From: Defluviimonas salinarum
GTDB taxonomy: Bacteria; Pseudomonadota; Alphaproteobacteria; Rhodobacterales; Rhodobacteraceae
DNA length: 64,000 nt
NCBI RefSeq assembly: GCF_026013545.1
Contig: NZ_JAPDOG010000006.1
Coordinates: 145,219 to 209,218, forward strand
Direction: 5' to 3'
Part shown: positions 7,720 through 19,832 of the stretch, piece by piece
Numbering within the stretch: position 1 is the stretch's first letter
Layout: each line of letters opens with the position of its first letter
Notes under the pieces: generated by a model
Databases searched by the model: none
Told to the model about the DNA's origin: nothing
What the model saw: only the letters and a program-made list of their open reading frames with translations
Translations under genes and position numbers: made by a program

Positions 7720-10223
7720 GCCTCGCGCCCCTCCGCGAGCGGCGCGGCCGGGTCGTCCGTCGCCCCCTGCCGGCGCGCCGTGATCCGCGCCCGCCGGTAT
7801 CGTCCCGGAGCCCGGAAGAGGCCCGACAGCTCGGCCAGCGTGAGGCGCCGGCAGCTCCCTTGCGGCCAGATCAGACGGCGGAGGAGCCAGCCCCAGATCC
7901 AGTCGCGCACGGCGAAGGCCAGAAGCGTCGCCCGGCCGACCGCGCGGCTCCGGCCCACGGCGAGAAGATAGGCCGCGAAGCCCGACCCGTTGTCGCGCAT
8001 CTGGTCGCGCAGCGCGCCCATGCCGCTCCGGTGCTCGTGCCAGACGACAGCCGAGGGCGTGTAGGCGAGCGCGCCACCACGGCGCACGACCCGGTGGAAC
8101 ATCTCGAGATCGCCGCCGCCGCGGGTCGCCGTGCCGACATCCAGCGCCGGGTCGAAGCCGCCGATCCCGTTCAGCGCCGAGCGGCGGAACGCCATGTTGG
8201 CGCCGACGCCAAAGCGGTTGGCCCAGAGCATCGCGCGCGGGCTGAGGTCCGTCCGGCGCCAGGTCACCGGGTCAAATCCCTTGCCCATGCCACCATAGAC
8301 ATTCTCGAAATAACGCTCCGCCGCCGTCCCGAGCGACATCGGCAGGACCAGCCCCGTCACCGCCGCGACCTCCGGGTCGGCGAATGCGGCCGAAATGCCC
8401 GAAAGCCAATGCCGGTCCACCTCCGTATCATCGTCGGTGAAGGCTACGATGTCGGTCCGCGCCTCGGCAAGTCCGCGGTTGCGCGCCCAGTCGAGGCCCG
8501 GCCGGTCCTCGCGGACGTAGCGGACCGATGGCAGCGCCGCGACGAGCCGCGCCGTCGCCTCCGTGGCCGGCGCGTTGTCGACGACAATGACCTCGAAATC
8601 CGGATGGTCCAGCCCCGCGATCGCGGCGAGGCACCGTTGCAGCCGCTCAGTCCGGTCGCGCGTGCAGACCACCACCGTAAGCGGCACGGGATCGGGCCCC
8701 GGAGCCGTGGCGGTCACCGCATCCGCCAAAAACCGCTCGCAGATCGCCGCATCGCGCACCACGCCGTCCCGCAGCGCAACCATGAGCGCCCCCGCCGGCG
8801 GCGGCTCATCGAGGGAAATCCAGCCGAGGGGCCGGGCACCGCGGCGCACCAGCACGCGCAGGGGATAACCGGCCCCGCCGCCTCGGGGCGTGAAGCGCCA
8901 GTCGGCGAGGTCAAGCTCCGCCAGCGCCGTCCCGGCATCCGCGTCACGCTCGGCCGGATCCCCCTGCGCCTCCAGCGGCTCATCCGGCAGGGGCGGCATC
9001 CGCTCCGCCGCCATGACACCGGGCGCCCAGTCGCGGATGCGCGCGTCCAGAGCGGCATCGAACTGCCGCAGACCCGGCACCACGAGGCCGGGTTGCGCGC
9101 CGACCCGCGCAACGGGCTTGCCCCCGAGCCGCAGCTCGAACGCGAGGGGGCCGCTCTCCACGAACTGCCGCCGCACGGCCTCGATGCCCCCGGAGAGCTC
9201 GATCCCGAGGACCGGCGGCACCTGCGCCCGCGCCGCCTCGGCCGCGCGCCCGGCGAGCGCATCAAGCTCGCGCTGCCCGCCAAGAGCCTCGGCCACGCTG
9301 CGATGATAGGCATGGGTCCGCACCATGCGGCTGCCCCGGTGCCAGGTGCGGCGAAGCCCGGCCGCCTCGAAGACCGGCAGGAGCGCGCCCAGCCCCGCCG
9401 CCGCGAGCCGCGCCGGCCCGGCCAGCCGGAACACCGACTGGCGCAAAAGCCATGCCCGGACGCCCGGCGCCGTCATCTCGGCGGCGAGCAGGAAGGGAAA
9501 CAGCTCGGGATGCTTGCGCGCGATGGCAACATCGGCCCGCCCTTCCGCGCGGGCCCGGTCGAAACTCCGCCGCAGATCGCTCGTGTCGTGATGCAGGCCG
9601 TGCGCGTCGGCCGCGTATCGAATCCTCGCTCCCGCCGCGACCAGCCGGTAGCCGAGCTCGTAGTCCTCCCGGCAATCGAGGGTCGTATCGAAGCCGCCAA
9701 GGCGCTCGAACGGGGCACGGTCAATCGAGAGGTTGCCGCTCATGACGTCGGAATAGGCGAACCGGTGATCCGGCGCCGACAGCGCATGGAACCGGTCGGT
9801 CCACCACCGCCGCAGCGCCTCGGCGAAGAGCCCGTCCCCGGCGATGGCCGGGGCCGACTGCCCGACCACGACAACGGCCGGGTCATCGCCCGCCACCCGA
9901 AGATGCGCCGCGAGGAAACCGGCGCCGACGATGATGTCGTCGTCGAGAAAGACCAGACGCCCGGCCCGCGCGATCGCCGCGCCGGCATTGCGGGCGGCGC
10001 CCGCCGCGCGCCGCGCGGATTCGGCCTGGCGCAGATCGAACCGCCAGCCGCGCTCCGCGAGCGCGGCGGCGGTCCCGTCGGCGGCCGCGTCGAGCGCGAC
10101 GATGACCTCGAACCGCGACGGTTCCAGGCTCTGGCGCTCCAGCGCCTCGAGCGTGCGCAGAAGCTGGCCGCGGCGCGCATGGGTCGGGATGACGACGCTG
10201 ATCTCCGGCCGCGGCTCAGTCAA
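7716..10223 (-). CDS. two-domain family 2 glycosyltransferase
   Basis: About 835 residues with two complete GT2 domains. Domain 1 (about residues 7-260): ISVVIPTHARRGQLLRTLEA, then LVFLDDDIIVG (the DXD-like metal site). Domain 2 (about 560-835): LTVVVCTRDRTERLQRCLAA, FEVIVVDNAP, then IVAFTDDDTEVD and WHEHR. Between them lies a linker whose last part (LRVLVRRGARPLGW region) resembles the N-terminal prefix of the neighbouring GT2. The start is taken as TTG at 10223, overlapping the upstream stop by 8 bases, because homology begins immediately after it and no ATG or GTG lies nearby; this is the least certain boundary. It probably adds two different sugars, or alternates linkages, in the exported glycan. 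Confidence 0.82.
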   Translation of the reverse strand: MTEPRPEISVVIPTHARRGQLLRTLEALERQSLEPSRFEVIVALDAAADGTAAALAERGWRFDLRQAESARRAAGAARNAGAAIARAGRLVFLDDDIIVGAGFLAAHLRVAGDDPAVVVVGQSAPAIAGDGLFAEALRRWWTDRFHALSAPDHRFAYSDVMSGNLSIDRAPFERLGGFDTTLDCREDYELGYRLVAAGARIRYAADAHGLHHDTSDLRRSFDRARAEGRADVAIARKHPELFPFLLAAEMTAPGVRAWLLRQSVFRLAGPARLAAAGLGALLPVFEAAGLRRTWHRGSRMVRTHAYHRSVAEALGGQRELDALAGRAAEAARAQVPPVLGIELSGGIEAVRRQFVESGPLAFELRLGGKPVARVGAQPGLVVPGLRQFDAALDARIRDWAPGVMAAERMPPLPDEPLEAQGDPAERDADAGTALAELDLADWRFTPRGGGAGYPLRVLVRRGARPLGWISLDEPPPAGALMVALRDGVVRDAAICERFLADAVTATAPGPDPVPLTVVVCTRDRTERLQRCLAAIAGLDHPDFEVIVVDNAPATEATARLVAALPSVRYVREDRPGLDWARNRGLAEARTDIVAFTDDDTEVDRHWLSGISAAFADPEVAAVTGLVLPMSLGTAAERYFENVYGGMGKGFDPVTWRRTDLSPRAMLWANRFGVGANMAFRRSALNGIGGFDPALDVGTATRGGGDLEMFHRVVRRGGALAYTPSAVVWHEHRSGMGALRDQMRDNGSGFAAYLLAVGRSRAVGRATLLAFAVRDWIWGWLLRRLIWPQGSCRRLTLAELSGLFRAPGRYRRARITARRQGATDDPAAPLAEGREA

Positions 10224-11397
10224 GTGTCGCTCCGCCCGCTGCCTGCCGCCGCGCCCGGAGATAGGCGAAGGGGCCCTGCCAGCAGCCCCGCAGCTCCGCC
10301 CAGCGAAGGTCGCGCGGCCGGTCGGTCGAGGGGGCAAAGGTCGCGCGGACCAGTGCCGGCAGCTGTTCGTGGCGGAACCAGCCCAGCGCGCGGCGGAACA
10401 CGCCCCAGTCGTGGTCGACGAGGAACGCGCGGGTCCATCCGGCATAGACCCCGACGCCGTAGCCCTGCATGGTCGCGACGAGCTCCTCCCAGCTCCGGCG
10501 ATGGCGGTGCCAGTTGACCGCGCCCGGCTCGTAGACGATGTGGTGGCCGGCGCGCAGGATGCGGGTCATGTATTCGTGGTCGCCCCCCGACTTCGTCGGC
10601 GTTCCAGCATCCAGCGCCGGGTCGAACGGGCCGATCGAGTGCAGAAGGTCGCGGCGGATCGCCATGTTGGCACCCGCGCCGATGCCTCCGGTCGCGAGCG
10701 GATGGGTCGGCGGCGAGGAGAACGTCCTGCGAGCGAAGCCCCGCCGTGAAAACCCGGCGAGGGCTTCGAACACCTCCTGCGCCTCGGTCTCCAGTTCCAG
10801 CGGCATCGTCAGGCCGGTCACGCAGGCGACGCGCGGGTCCTCGAAGCCTCTGAGCAGCGCATCGAGCCAGCCCGCCTCGGCCACGGCATCGTCGTCGATG
10901 AAGGCAACGACCTCGCCGCGCGCCTCCGTCAGTGCCCGGTTGCGGGCGTTGTCGAGGCCCTTGACCGGTTCGAGCACATAGCGGACCGACGGGAAGCCGG
11001 CGACCAGCTGGCGGGTCGCCTCCGTGGACGGGCAGTTGTCGACGACGAGGATCTCCTGGCCGAGATCCGCGAATGACGTCAGAGCGGCGAGCGCGCGGCT
11101 CAGATCGTCCGGCCGATCCCGCGTGCAGATCGCGATGGTCGCCGAGCGGACCGACCCTTGTGGCGGCGAAAAATGGGAGCGGCGCGCCAGTTCCACGGCC
11201 AGCTCGCGGCGGATCGCCGGGCCGATCGCGCGGTGAACAGTGCCGCGCGCGACCGCCCCGTCGCGAACCGGCACCGTCACCATGCCAAGCGGCCGGGCAC
11301 CGAGCCGGATCAGGAAGAGCGCCCGGTCGTAGCCGTCGAGACCGGTCCATTCCCCGCCCGCCTCGGCAATTCCGATATCGAGGATCCGGGTCGCCAT
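10216..11397 (-). CDS. family 2 glycosyltransferase with N-terminal prefix domain
   Basis: 393 residues from the ATG at 11397; a GTG at 11433 would add 12. The GT2 domain starts about residue 95 with TIAICTRDRPDDLSRALAAL, then EILVVDNCPSTEATRQLV, GLDNARNRALTEARGEVVAF and IDDDAV (metal site). KSGGDHEYMTRILRAGHHIVY and WHRHRRSWEELV are conserved in the C-terminal half. The first 90 residues are not part of the catalytic fold and are related to a segment in front of the second catalytic domain of the next gene (shared GARPLG and spacing). Second gene of the minus-strand polysaccharide operon, 101 bases after the epimerase gene. Confidence 0.85.
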   Translation of the reverse strand: MATRILDIGIAEAGGEWTGLDGYDRALFLIRLGARPLGMVTVPVRDGAVARGTVHRAIGPAIRRELAVELARRSHFSPPQGSVRSATIAICTRDRPDDLSRALAALTSFADLGQEILVVDNCPSTEATRQLVAGFPSVRYVLEPVKGLDNARNRALTEARGEVVAFIDDDAVAEAGWLDALLRGFEDPRVACVTGLTMPLELETEAQEVFEALAGFSRRGFARRTFSSPPTHPLATGGIGAGANMAIRRDLLHSIGPFDPALDAGTPTKSGGDHEYMTRILRAGHHIVYEPGAVNWHRHRRSWEELVATMQGYGVGVYAGWTRAFLVDHDWGVFRRALGWFRHEQLPALVRATFAPSTDRPRDLRWAELRGCWQGPFAYLRARRQAAGGATLD

Positions 11398-11498
11398 CGG
11401 CCTATCGGCGCCGATCCGGCCGACAGGCGTCACGCGGATCGCGGCGACCCGCTGCCGGCGCCATTCCGTAATGTCCTGAACTCAATTCGCGCCGACCC

Positions 11499-12464
11499 TC
11501 AATCCAATGCACCACTCAAAACATTCCGGCGTTCACCGGCCACACCGAGCGGCACGGCGACCGGCACCGGCACCGCCGCGAGCGGCCGGCCGCGCGCGAT
11601 CATGTCGTCCCGGAACCGCCGCAGGCCAGCGTCGAGCGTGATCCCGGCGCGCCAGCCCAGAACTTCCAGGGCGCGGGAGGGATCGCCGACGAAACCGCGC
11701 ACGTCGTAGCTCCGCCTGTCCGCCACCTTCACGGTCGATGCGGAGCCTGCGGTGTCGACCGCGGTCTCGGCGAGGTCGAGTAGCGTCGTCGGCACCCCGC
11801 TCGCCAGATGCACGGTCGGCAGCGATGCGGCGCCATCCGAGAGCATCCGTGCCGCGGTCATCAGCCCCTTCACGCAATCCTCGACATGGACGAAGTCGAG
11901 CACCATGTCGGAGCCCGAAACCTGCAGCTCCTCGCCCGCGAGCGCGCGCCACAGGAACGATGGCACGGCACGGTCCGGATGGTCGTTCAAGCCACCGTAG
12001 ACGTTAGAGAGCCGGAGGATCGCGCAGTGCAGCCCGGTGGCTCGGGCGGCCTCGACGAGAAGCTCGCCCTCGACCTTGCTGCGGCCGTAGTGATTGACCG
12101 GGCGGATCGCCGCGCCTTCCATCACCGGCAAGAACAAGGGATCGCCGTAAACCTCGCGCGAGCTGGCGAAGAGGAGCCAGGGCGCCTGGCGCTGCCGGGC
12201 CACGGCCGCCAGGAGGGAAGCTGTCCCGCCGACGTTGACTTCGTGGCAAAGACGCGGATGGGTTTCGCCCCACATGACGCGGGATATCGCCGCCAGATGG
12301 ACAACCCCCTCGCAGCCGCGCATCGCGTGGTCGAGGGCACCGAGGTCGCGAATGTCGTCTCCGAGCAGGATGTCGTAATCGACGACATCATGCCCGCCCG
12401 CTCGAAGCGCGTCCGAAAACCAGCGCCCCACGAGACCCTCGCTGCCGGTCACAAGAAGCCGCAT
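11499..12464 (-). CDS. NAD-dependent sugar epimerase/dehydratase (extended SDR)
   Basis: 321-residue extended short-chain dehydrogenase/reductase, probably a nucleotide-sugar epimerase or reductase supplying the glycan pathway. The Rossmann motif is LLVTGSEGLVGRW (residues 3-15), with D40 in GDDIRDLGAL. VVHLAAISRVMWGETHP is the usual NAG/HLAA segment, FASSREVYG carries the catalytic serine (about residue 101-102), and HYGRSK gives Tyr126 and Lys130. The ATG at 12464 is chosen because the first strand begins at once and a GGGGCGGCG run lies just upstream. First gene of the minus-strand operon; the exact sugar substrate is not predictable. Confidence 0.88.
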   Translation of the reverse strand: MRLLVTGSEGLVGRWFSDALRAGGHDVVDYDILLGDDIRDLGALDHAMRGCEGVVHLAAISRVMWGETHPRLCHEVNVGGTASLLAAVARQRQAPWLLFASSREVYGDPLFLPVMEGAAIRPVNHYGRSKVEGELLVEAARATGLHCAILRLSNVYGGLNDHPDRAVPSFLWRALAGEELQVSGSDMVLDFVHVEDCVKGLMTAARMLSDGAASLPTVHLASGVPTTLLDLAETAVDTAGSASTVKVADRRSYDVRGFVGDPSRALEVLGWRAGITLDAGLRRFRDDMIARGRPLAAVPVPVAVPLGVAGERRNVLSGALD

Positions 12465-12837
12465 CGCCGCCCCTTTCCTTCGCCGGGGCAACCACACGCC
12501 CTCTCCGCACCAACTGACACGACATGGCCCAAACACGCGATCCGATCCGGGATCGCCGGGCGCTTCGGGGCAGTGGTCAACCGATCCTGCATTCGCGCCC
12601 GTCCCAGTCTGGCCGGAGGTCGCGACCCCTTAAGAATCGCGACGGATTGTGCGCCGATGGTACACGCATGGGCACGTTTCCGGAACAGGCGTCTTTCCCG
12701 TTTGCCATGTCGCGTCCGGAAACCGCTGTGCGCCCCCCGAGACCACTTGCCCGCCGCAAAACCTTTCCCCGATAATGGCATACGCATCTGACGGCAGTCG
12801 GTGCTACCCGTTCGAGGCAACCCGCAAGGCCGCACCG
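12465..12837. other. divergent intergenic region, epimerase / membrane protein
   Basis: About 370 bases between two outward-facing genes, so it should hold the promoters of the polysaccharide operon and of the membrane protein. I see no clear paired -35/-10 elements, operator palindrome or small gene. Its extent depends on the start chosen for the membrane protein: an earlier ATG at 12775 would shorten it to 310 bases. Confidence 0.5.
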
Positions 12838-14400
12838 ATGACCGCCGGGAACCGCAGACACATGGTCCGAAGGAGCAAGGACAGGACCGCTCCGGCGTCG
12901 GAGACGACGCGCCGCGCGCTCTGGAGTCTCCTTGCCGCCGCGCTCTGCCTTTCGGTCTGGCTCGCCAACGGGCCGCCGCTTTTCTACTACGACACCATCG
13001 GCTTTCTCGAACAGGGCGAGAGCATCCTTTCGTCGCTCGGCCTGCCCGCGGACGCCCCGGCAACGGCCACACCGGCAGGCGCCGGAGCGGAGCCCGGCTC
13101 GGCCCCCGCACAGGACCGTGTCGTCAACGCCAGCCGCTCGGCGATCTACGCCCTCTTGCTCGCGGGCATGATCCGGGCGGCCGGCCCCGGCGGGATGATC
13201 CTGCTCAACCTCGGCCTGCTCTGGCTCGCGGTCCGGGTCGTCGTCCGGCAGCTCCGCCCGGTGGACGCTGTCGCGCCGCATCCCCCGAACCTGACCGCGG
13301 TCGCGCTCGCCGCGGCCTGCCTCGGATCGGCGCCGTTCTATGTCGCGTTCCTGATGCCGGACATCTTCGCGCCGGTCCTGATCCTGATGCTCGCGGCACT
13401 TTGCGCTTTCTGGCCACGGATGGACCGGATCGACCGACTGGCCGCGACCGCGCTCGCGCTCGCGGCCATCCTCGTCCATCCGTCGCACCTCCTGATGGCC
13501 GCGGTGATCCTGCCCGTCGGACTCCTGCTTTCGCCCGCGACGGCGGGCCGCCGGTGGTGGACCGCCCTCGGCCTCATCGGGCTCCTCGTCGGGACCGGCG
13601 TTGCCGAGCGGCTGGTCTTCGGCTACGCGGTCGAGCGGTTCGAGAAGAAGACCGCCCACTACCTGCCCTTCGTTACCGCGCGGCTCATCGACGACGGCCC
13701 CGGACGCCGCTATCTCGCCGCGCACTGCCCGGACCCGGACCTAGCGACCTGCGCGCTCTTCGACGCGCTGCAGGCGGGCGCGGACCCGAAGCGGTTCGAT
13801 GCCCCGAACATCATCTTCGCCCAGAGCCGGGAACTCGGCTCCCTGCGCCGCCTACCGGTCGAGACGCAGCAGGCGATATCGCACGAACAGTTGCGGTTCC
13901 TCGCGGATGTCGCGCGGAGCGCCCCCGCAGGCCTCGTCTTGGCGCTGCTGCGCAACGTGGCGACCCAGATCGGCTATTTCCGCATCGACATGACCATCCC
14001 CACCGAGGCGCTTCTGGCCATGCCCGACCCAAGCGGGCCATCCGCGGGTCTGGGCGCGGGCCGCCTGTCCGGCCCGGATCGCCAATGGCTCGCGCCCCTC
14101 GCGTGGCTCCACGGCACGGTCTACCTACTGTCCGCGCTCGCCCTTGCCGGCATGTGCCTCGACCGCCGCAGGCCGGCGGAACTTCGCACGATGACGGTTC
14201 TGGTTCTCTTCGGCATCGTCGTGAACGCCGCGGTCTGCGGCGGCCTGTCCGAGCCGGCGCACCGGTACGGCGCGCGGGTCATGTTCCTCCTGCCACTGAC
14301 CCTTGCCCTGCTCCTCTCGATCCGCGCCGCCAAGCCCCGCACCATCGTCATCCGACGACGGAGCGGAACCGGGCGCGCGAGCCCGCACGACGGCGCTTGA
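12838..14400 (+). CDS. polytopic membrane protein, possibly GT-C-like
   Basis: About 520 residues from the ATG at 12838, which has AAGG eight bases upstream; in-frame alternatives are 12775 and 12862. Roughly ten hydrophobic helices. After the first helix comes an external loop with LFYYDTIGFLEQGESIL, an acidic-aromatic pattern reminiscent of the first catalytic loop of GT-C lipid-linked glycosyltransferases. There is also a long soluble stretch (about residues 275-385) with two Cys (HCPDPDLATCALF). Its place beside an ABC-dependent glycan locus fits a glycan-modifying or glycosyl-transferring role, but I do not recognise the family with certainty; treat the function as unknown. Confidence 0.7.
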   Translation: MTAGNRRHMVRRSKDRTAPASETTRRALWSLLAAALCLSVWLANGPPLFYYDTIGFLEQGESILSSLGLPADAPATATPAGAGAEPGSAPAQDRVVNASRSAIYALLLAGMIRAAGPGGMILLNLGLLWLAVRVVVRQLRPVDAVAPHPPNLTAVALAAACLGSAPFYVAFLMPDIFAPVLILMLAALCAFWPRMDRIDRLAATALALAAILVHPSHLLMAAVILPVGLLLSPATAGRRWWTALGLIGLLVGTGVAERLVFGYAVERFEKKTAHYLPFVTARLIDDGPGRRYLAAHCPDPDLATCALFDALQAGADPKRFDAPNIIFAQSRELGSLRRLPVETQQAISHEQLRFLADVARSAPAGLVLALLRNVATQIGYFRIDMTIPTEALLAMPDPSGPSAGLGAGRLSGPDRQWLAPLAWLHGTVYLLSALALAGMCLDRRRPAELRTMTVLVLFGIVVNAAVCGGLSEPAHRYGARVMFLLPLTLALLLSIRAAKPRTIVIRRRSGTGRASPHDGA

Positions 14401-14433
14401 CGCCCGCTCGGCGACGCGCATAACGTGCCGATA

Positions 14434-14541
14434 CGTCAGGGGAGTCCCGCCTAGGGGACTGAGAGGCTGACAGCATGGGCGACCATGCGGTGACGCGACC
14501 CTTTGAACCTGACCCAGTTGATGCTGGCGTAGGAAGACCGA
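14434..14541 (+). ncRNA. TPP riboswitch (THI element)
   Basis: Thiamine pyrophosphate-sensing leader ahead of thiC. It contains the universally conserved CTGAGA (14458-14463, within GGGACTGAGAGG), a variable P3-type stem (GCATGG...CCATGC, 14473-14487), then ACCCTTTGAACCTGA (14498-14512) and the closing GCGTAGGAA (14527-14535). When TPP is bound such elements switch off downstream expression. Between it and the thiC start are further GC-rich hairpins, for example GGGCC-GTGT-GGCCC at 14563-14576, that may form the expression platform. No clear poly-U terminator follows, so translational control seems more likely than attenuation; that part is inference. Confidence 0.93.
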
Positions 14542-14642
14542 AGGGTGCCATCCGGCCTCTTTGGGCCGTGTGGCCCGCCAACCGGGCCGAAGCGGTCCCT
14601 TTCTGCCTCATGTGTTGCTTGGGTCTCATCGAGTGCACTTGA

Positions 14643-17375
<2,733 letters not shown>

Positions 17376-17386
<11 letters not shown>

Positions 17387-17573
17387 ACTGAACGGCGAGC
17401 CCGTCGAGGTCCGCGCGACGACGCTGGCCGAGCTTGTCGAGGAGCAGGGCTACCCGCCTCGCGCCGTCGCCACCGCGCTCGACGGCGTCTTCGTGCCGGT
17501 CCCCTGCCGCGCCGCGACCACGCTCACCGACGGTGTGAAGGTCGAAGTGTTGTCGCCGATGCAGGGAGGCTGA
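17376..17573 (+). CDS. thiS: sulfur carrier protein
   Basis: 65-residue ubiquitin-like sulfur carrier. It begins [20 protein letters not shown] and ends in MQGG; the Gly-Gly tail is adenylylated and converted to a thiocarboxylate that donates sulfur to the thiazole. It lies within the thi operon, its start inside the end of thiO, and is followed by thiG after one base. The adenylating enzyme (ThiF/MoeB) is not in the window. Confidence 0.97.
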
Positions 17574-17574
17574 G

Positions 17575-18333
17575 ATGCTCTACGGCACCGCGCTTTCCTC
17601 GCGCCTGTTGCTCGGCACGGCGCAATACCCGTCGCCCGCAATCCTCGCCGAGGCCATATCCGCCGCCGGGGCCGAGGTCATCACCGTCTCGCTCCGCCGC
17701 GAAGGGCCGGGCGGCGGCGCCTTCCGCGAGCTGATCCGCGCCTCGGGCTGCCGGATCCTGCCCAACACCGCCGGCTGCCACAGCGTGAAGGAGTCGGTGA
17801 CGACCGCCCACATGGCGCGCGAGCTTTTCGGCACCAACTGGATCAAGCTCGAGGTGATCGGCCATGCCGACACGCTGCAGCCCGATGTCTTCGGCCTCGT
17901 CGAGGCGGCGCGGATCCTCGCCGCCGACGGTTTCGCGGTCTTTCCCTACACGACCGAGGACTTGATCGCCGGCGAACGCCTGCTCGCGGCGGGCTGCGAG
18001 GTGCTGATGCCCTGGGGCGCGCCGATCGGCTCCGGCCAGGGCCTGCGCAACCGCGAGGGGCTCCGGGCGATGCGGGCGGCGTTTCCGGGCGTGCCGCTGG
18101 TGATCGACGCCGGGCTCGGCGCGCCGAGCCAGGCGGCCGAGGCGATGGAGATGGGCTATGACGCGGTGCTCCTCAACACCGCCGTCGCCAAGGCCGCCGA
18201 TCCGGTCGCGATGGCCCGCGCCTTCGCGCTCGCCGTCGAGGCGGGCCGTGCCGCGCATCTCGCGGGCCTGATGCCGCCGCGCGACATGGCGCGGCCCTCG
18301 ACCCCGGTCTTCGGCATGGCGGAGCTCGCCTGA
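17575..18333 (+). CDS. thiG: thiazole synthase
   Basis: 252-residue TIM-barrel enzyme that builds thiazole phosphate from DXP, dehydroglycine and ThiS thiocarboxylate. Diagnostic blocks: [12 protein letters not shown] at the start, [38 protein letters not shown] (with the Schiff-base lysine in WIKLEVIG), [18 protein letters not shown] and [31 protein letters not shown]. It forms the ThiG-ThiS complex with the preceding gene, and its stop overlaps the thiE start by one base. Confidence 0.98.
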   Translation: MLYGTALSSRLLLGTAQYPSPAILAEAISAAGAEVITVSLRREGPGGGAFRELIRASGCRILPNTAGCHSVKESVTTAHMARELFGTNWIKLEVIGHADTLQPDVFGLVEAARILAADGFAVFPYTTEDLIAGERLLAAGCEVLMPWGAPIGSGQGLRNREGLRAMRAAFPGVPLVIDAGLGAPSQAAEAMEMGYDAVLLNTAVAKAADPVAMARAFALAVEAGRAAHLAGLMPPRDMARPSTPVFGMAELA

Positions 18334-18917
18334 TGGACCGCTTCTACCTGATCGTCCCGGACGCCGAGACGCTGGCGCGGCTGGTCCCGCTCGGCGTCCG
18401 GCTGGTGCAACTGCGCCTCAAGGACGCGCCCGACCGCGCCGCCCAGATCGCGCGGGCGATCGCGCTGTGCAAAAGCCACGGCACGGAACTGGTGATCAAC
18501 GATCACTGGCGGGAGGCGATCGACCTCGGCGCCGGCTTCGTCCATCTCGGGCAGGAGGATCTGGACACCGCCGACCTCCCCGCGATCCGCCGCGCCGGGC
18601 TCCGGCTCGGGATCTCGACCCATGACGAGGCCGAGCTTGAGCGCGCGCTGTCCTGCGATCCCGCCCATGTGGCCCTCGGTCCCGTCTACCAGACGCTCCT
18701 CAAGAAGATGCCCTGGGCGCCGCAGGGGCTCGACCGGGTGCGAGAGTGGAAGCGCCGGATCGGCGCGCTGCCGCTCGTCGCCATCGGCGGCCTCACGCCC
18801 GACCGCCTGCCCGGCGTCTTCGCCGCCGGCGCCGACAGCGCGGCGGTCGTGACCGACATCCTCCGCGCGCCGGACCCCGAGGCGCGGACACGCCACTGGA
18901 TCGAGGCCACGCGGTGA
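18333..18917 (+). CDS. thiE: thiamine-phosphate synthase
   Basis: 194-residue TIM-barrel enzyme that joins HMP-PP and thiazole phosphate. VRLVQLRLKD, ELVINDHWREAIDLGAGFVH with the HLGQEDL motif, GISTHDEAELERAL, HVALGPVYQTLLKKMPWAPQ and LVAIGGLTPDRLPGVFAAGA are the family blocks. It is a little short compared with the usual 210 residues. Immediately downstream of thiG with a one-base overlap. Confidence 0.95.
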   Translation: MDRFYLIVPDAETLARLVPLGVRLVQLRLKDAPDRAAQIARAIALCKSHGTELVINDHWREAIDLGAGFVHLGQEDLDTADLPAIRRAGLRLGISTHDEAELERALSCDPAHVALGPVYQTLLKKMPWAPQGLDRVREWKRRIGALPLVAIGGLTPDRLPGVFAAGADSAAVVTDILRAPDPEARTRHWIEATR

Positions 18918-18933
18918 CCGGGGGCCGCAGCGC

Positions 18934-19683
18934 ATGAAGACCGTGCTCGTCATCGCCGGATTCGATTCCGGCTGCGGCGCCGGGGCGGCGCGCGACCTCG
19001 CCGTGCTGTCCACGCTCGGCTGCACCGCACGGGTCGCGCTGACGGCGGTGACCGCGCAGACCGACCGGAAAGTCACGGCCTGTCAGATCGTGGCGCCCGC
19101 GCTCCTCTCGGCACAGATCACGGCGGCCTTCGACGCGGGGCCTGTCGATGCGGTGAAGATCGGCATGCTCGGCGGCGCGGACACCGTCGCCGCCGTCGTG
19201 GCGGCCCTGCCCCGCGGCATCCCGGTCGTCCTCGACCCCGTCCTCGCCGCCTCCTCCGGCGCCGCCCTTCTCGACAAACCGGGGCGGGAGGCGCTGATCG
19301 CATCGCTCCTCCCGCTTGCCACGGTCGTCACCCCGAACCTGCCCGAAGCGGCGCTGCTGACCGGACGCCCACCCGCGCGCGACGACAAGGAGCGCACACG
19401 GCAGGCCAAGGCGCTGCTCGCGCTCGGCGCCGGTGCGGTTCTCCTGAAGGGGGGGCACGATGACGGAGAGGACGCCTGCGACTGGCTGTTCTCGGCCGCG
19501 GGCATGAGGACGTTCCACGCCCCGCGCCAGGGCCGGACGCGCCGGGGAACCGGCTGCACCTTCGCGTCGGCCCTCGCCGCCGCCCTCGCGAACGGCGTGC
19601 CGCTCGATCGGGCCGCACGTGATGCAAAGGCGGTCACCGCAGCGTATATTTCGGATTGTTCAGAACCGCAGGCGGACCCCTGA
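18934..19683 (+). CDS. thiD: hydroxymethylpyrimidine/phosphomethylpyrimidine kinase
   Basis: 249-residue ribokinase-fold enzyme that phosphorylates HMP and HMP-P. The N-terminal VLVIAGFDSGCGAGAARDLAVL corresponds to the usual AGSDPSGGAGIQADLKT, with a variant second half. VVLDPVLAASSGAALLDKPG, VTPNLPEAALLTG, VLLKGGH and the RRGTGCTFASALAAALANG anion-hole and base motif are clear. Last gene of the thi operon, 16 bases after thiE. No transcription terminator was seen after it. Confidence 0.95.
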   Translation: MKTVLVIAGFDSGCGAGAARDLAVLSTLGCTARVALTAVTAQTDRKVTACQIVAPALLSAQITAAFDAGPVDAVKIGMLGGADTVAAVVAALPRGIPVVLDPVLAASSGAALLDKPGREALIASLLPLATVVTPNLPEAALLTGRPPARDDKERTRQAKALLALGAGAVLLKGGHDDGEDACDWLFSAAGMRTFHAPRQGRTRRGTGCTFASALAAALANGVPLDRAARDAKAVTAAYISDCSEPQADP

Positions 19684-19832
19684 GCCACTCCGGCGGGACG
19701 CGAGCCGCTTCGGTTAGCGGGCCGGAGCCGTGCCTGACGGGATCCGCGGGCGTTGTACATCTCACGCGACCTCATCGGCCGGCCTATCCGGCGGCGGGTC
19801 CGCTTCAAACCTCCGCGGTCATCCCTGCGCGG

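Noticed and set aside
7860..10517. 885-residue open frame antisense to the two-domain glycosyltransferase
   Set aside because: Arg/Pro-rich shadow of GC-rich coding DNA; no motif, and the minus-strand glycosyltransferase motifs are unambiguous.
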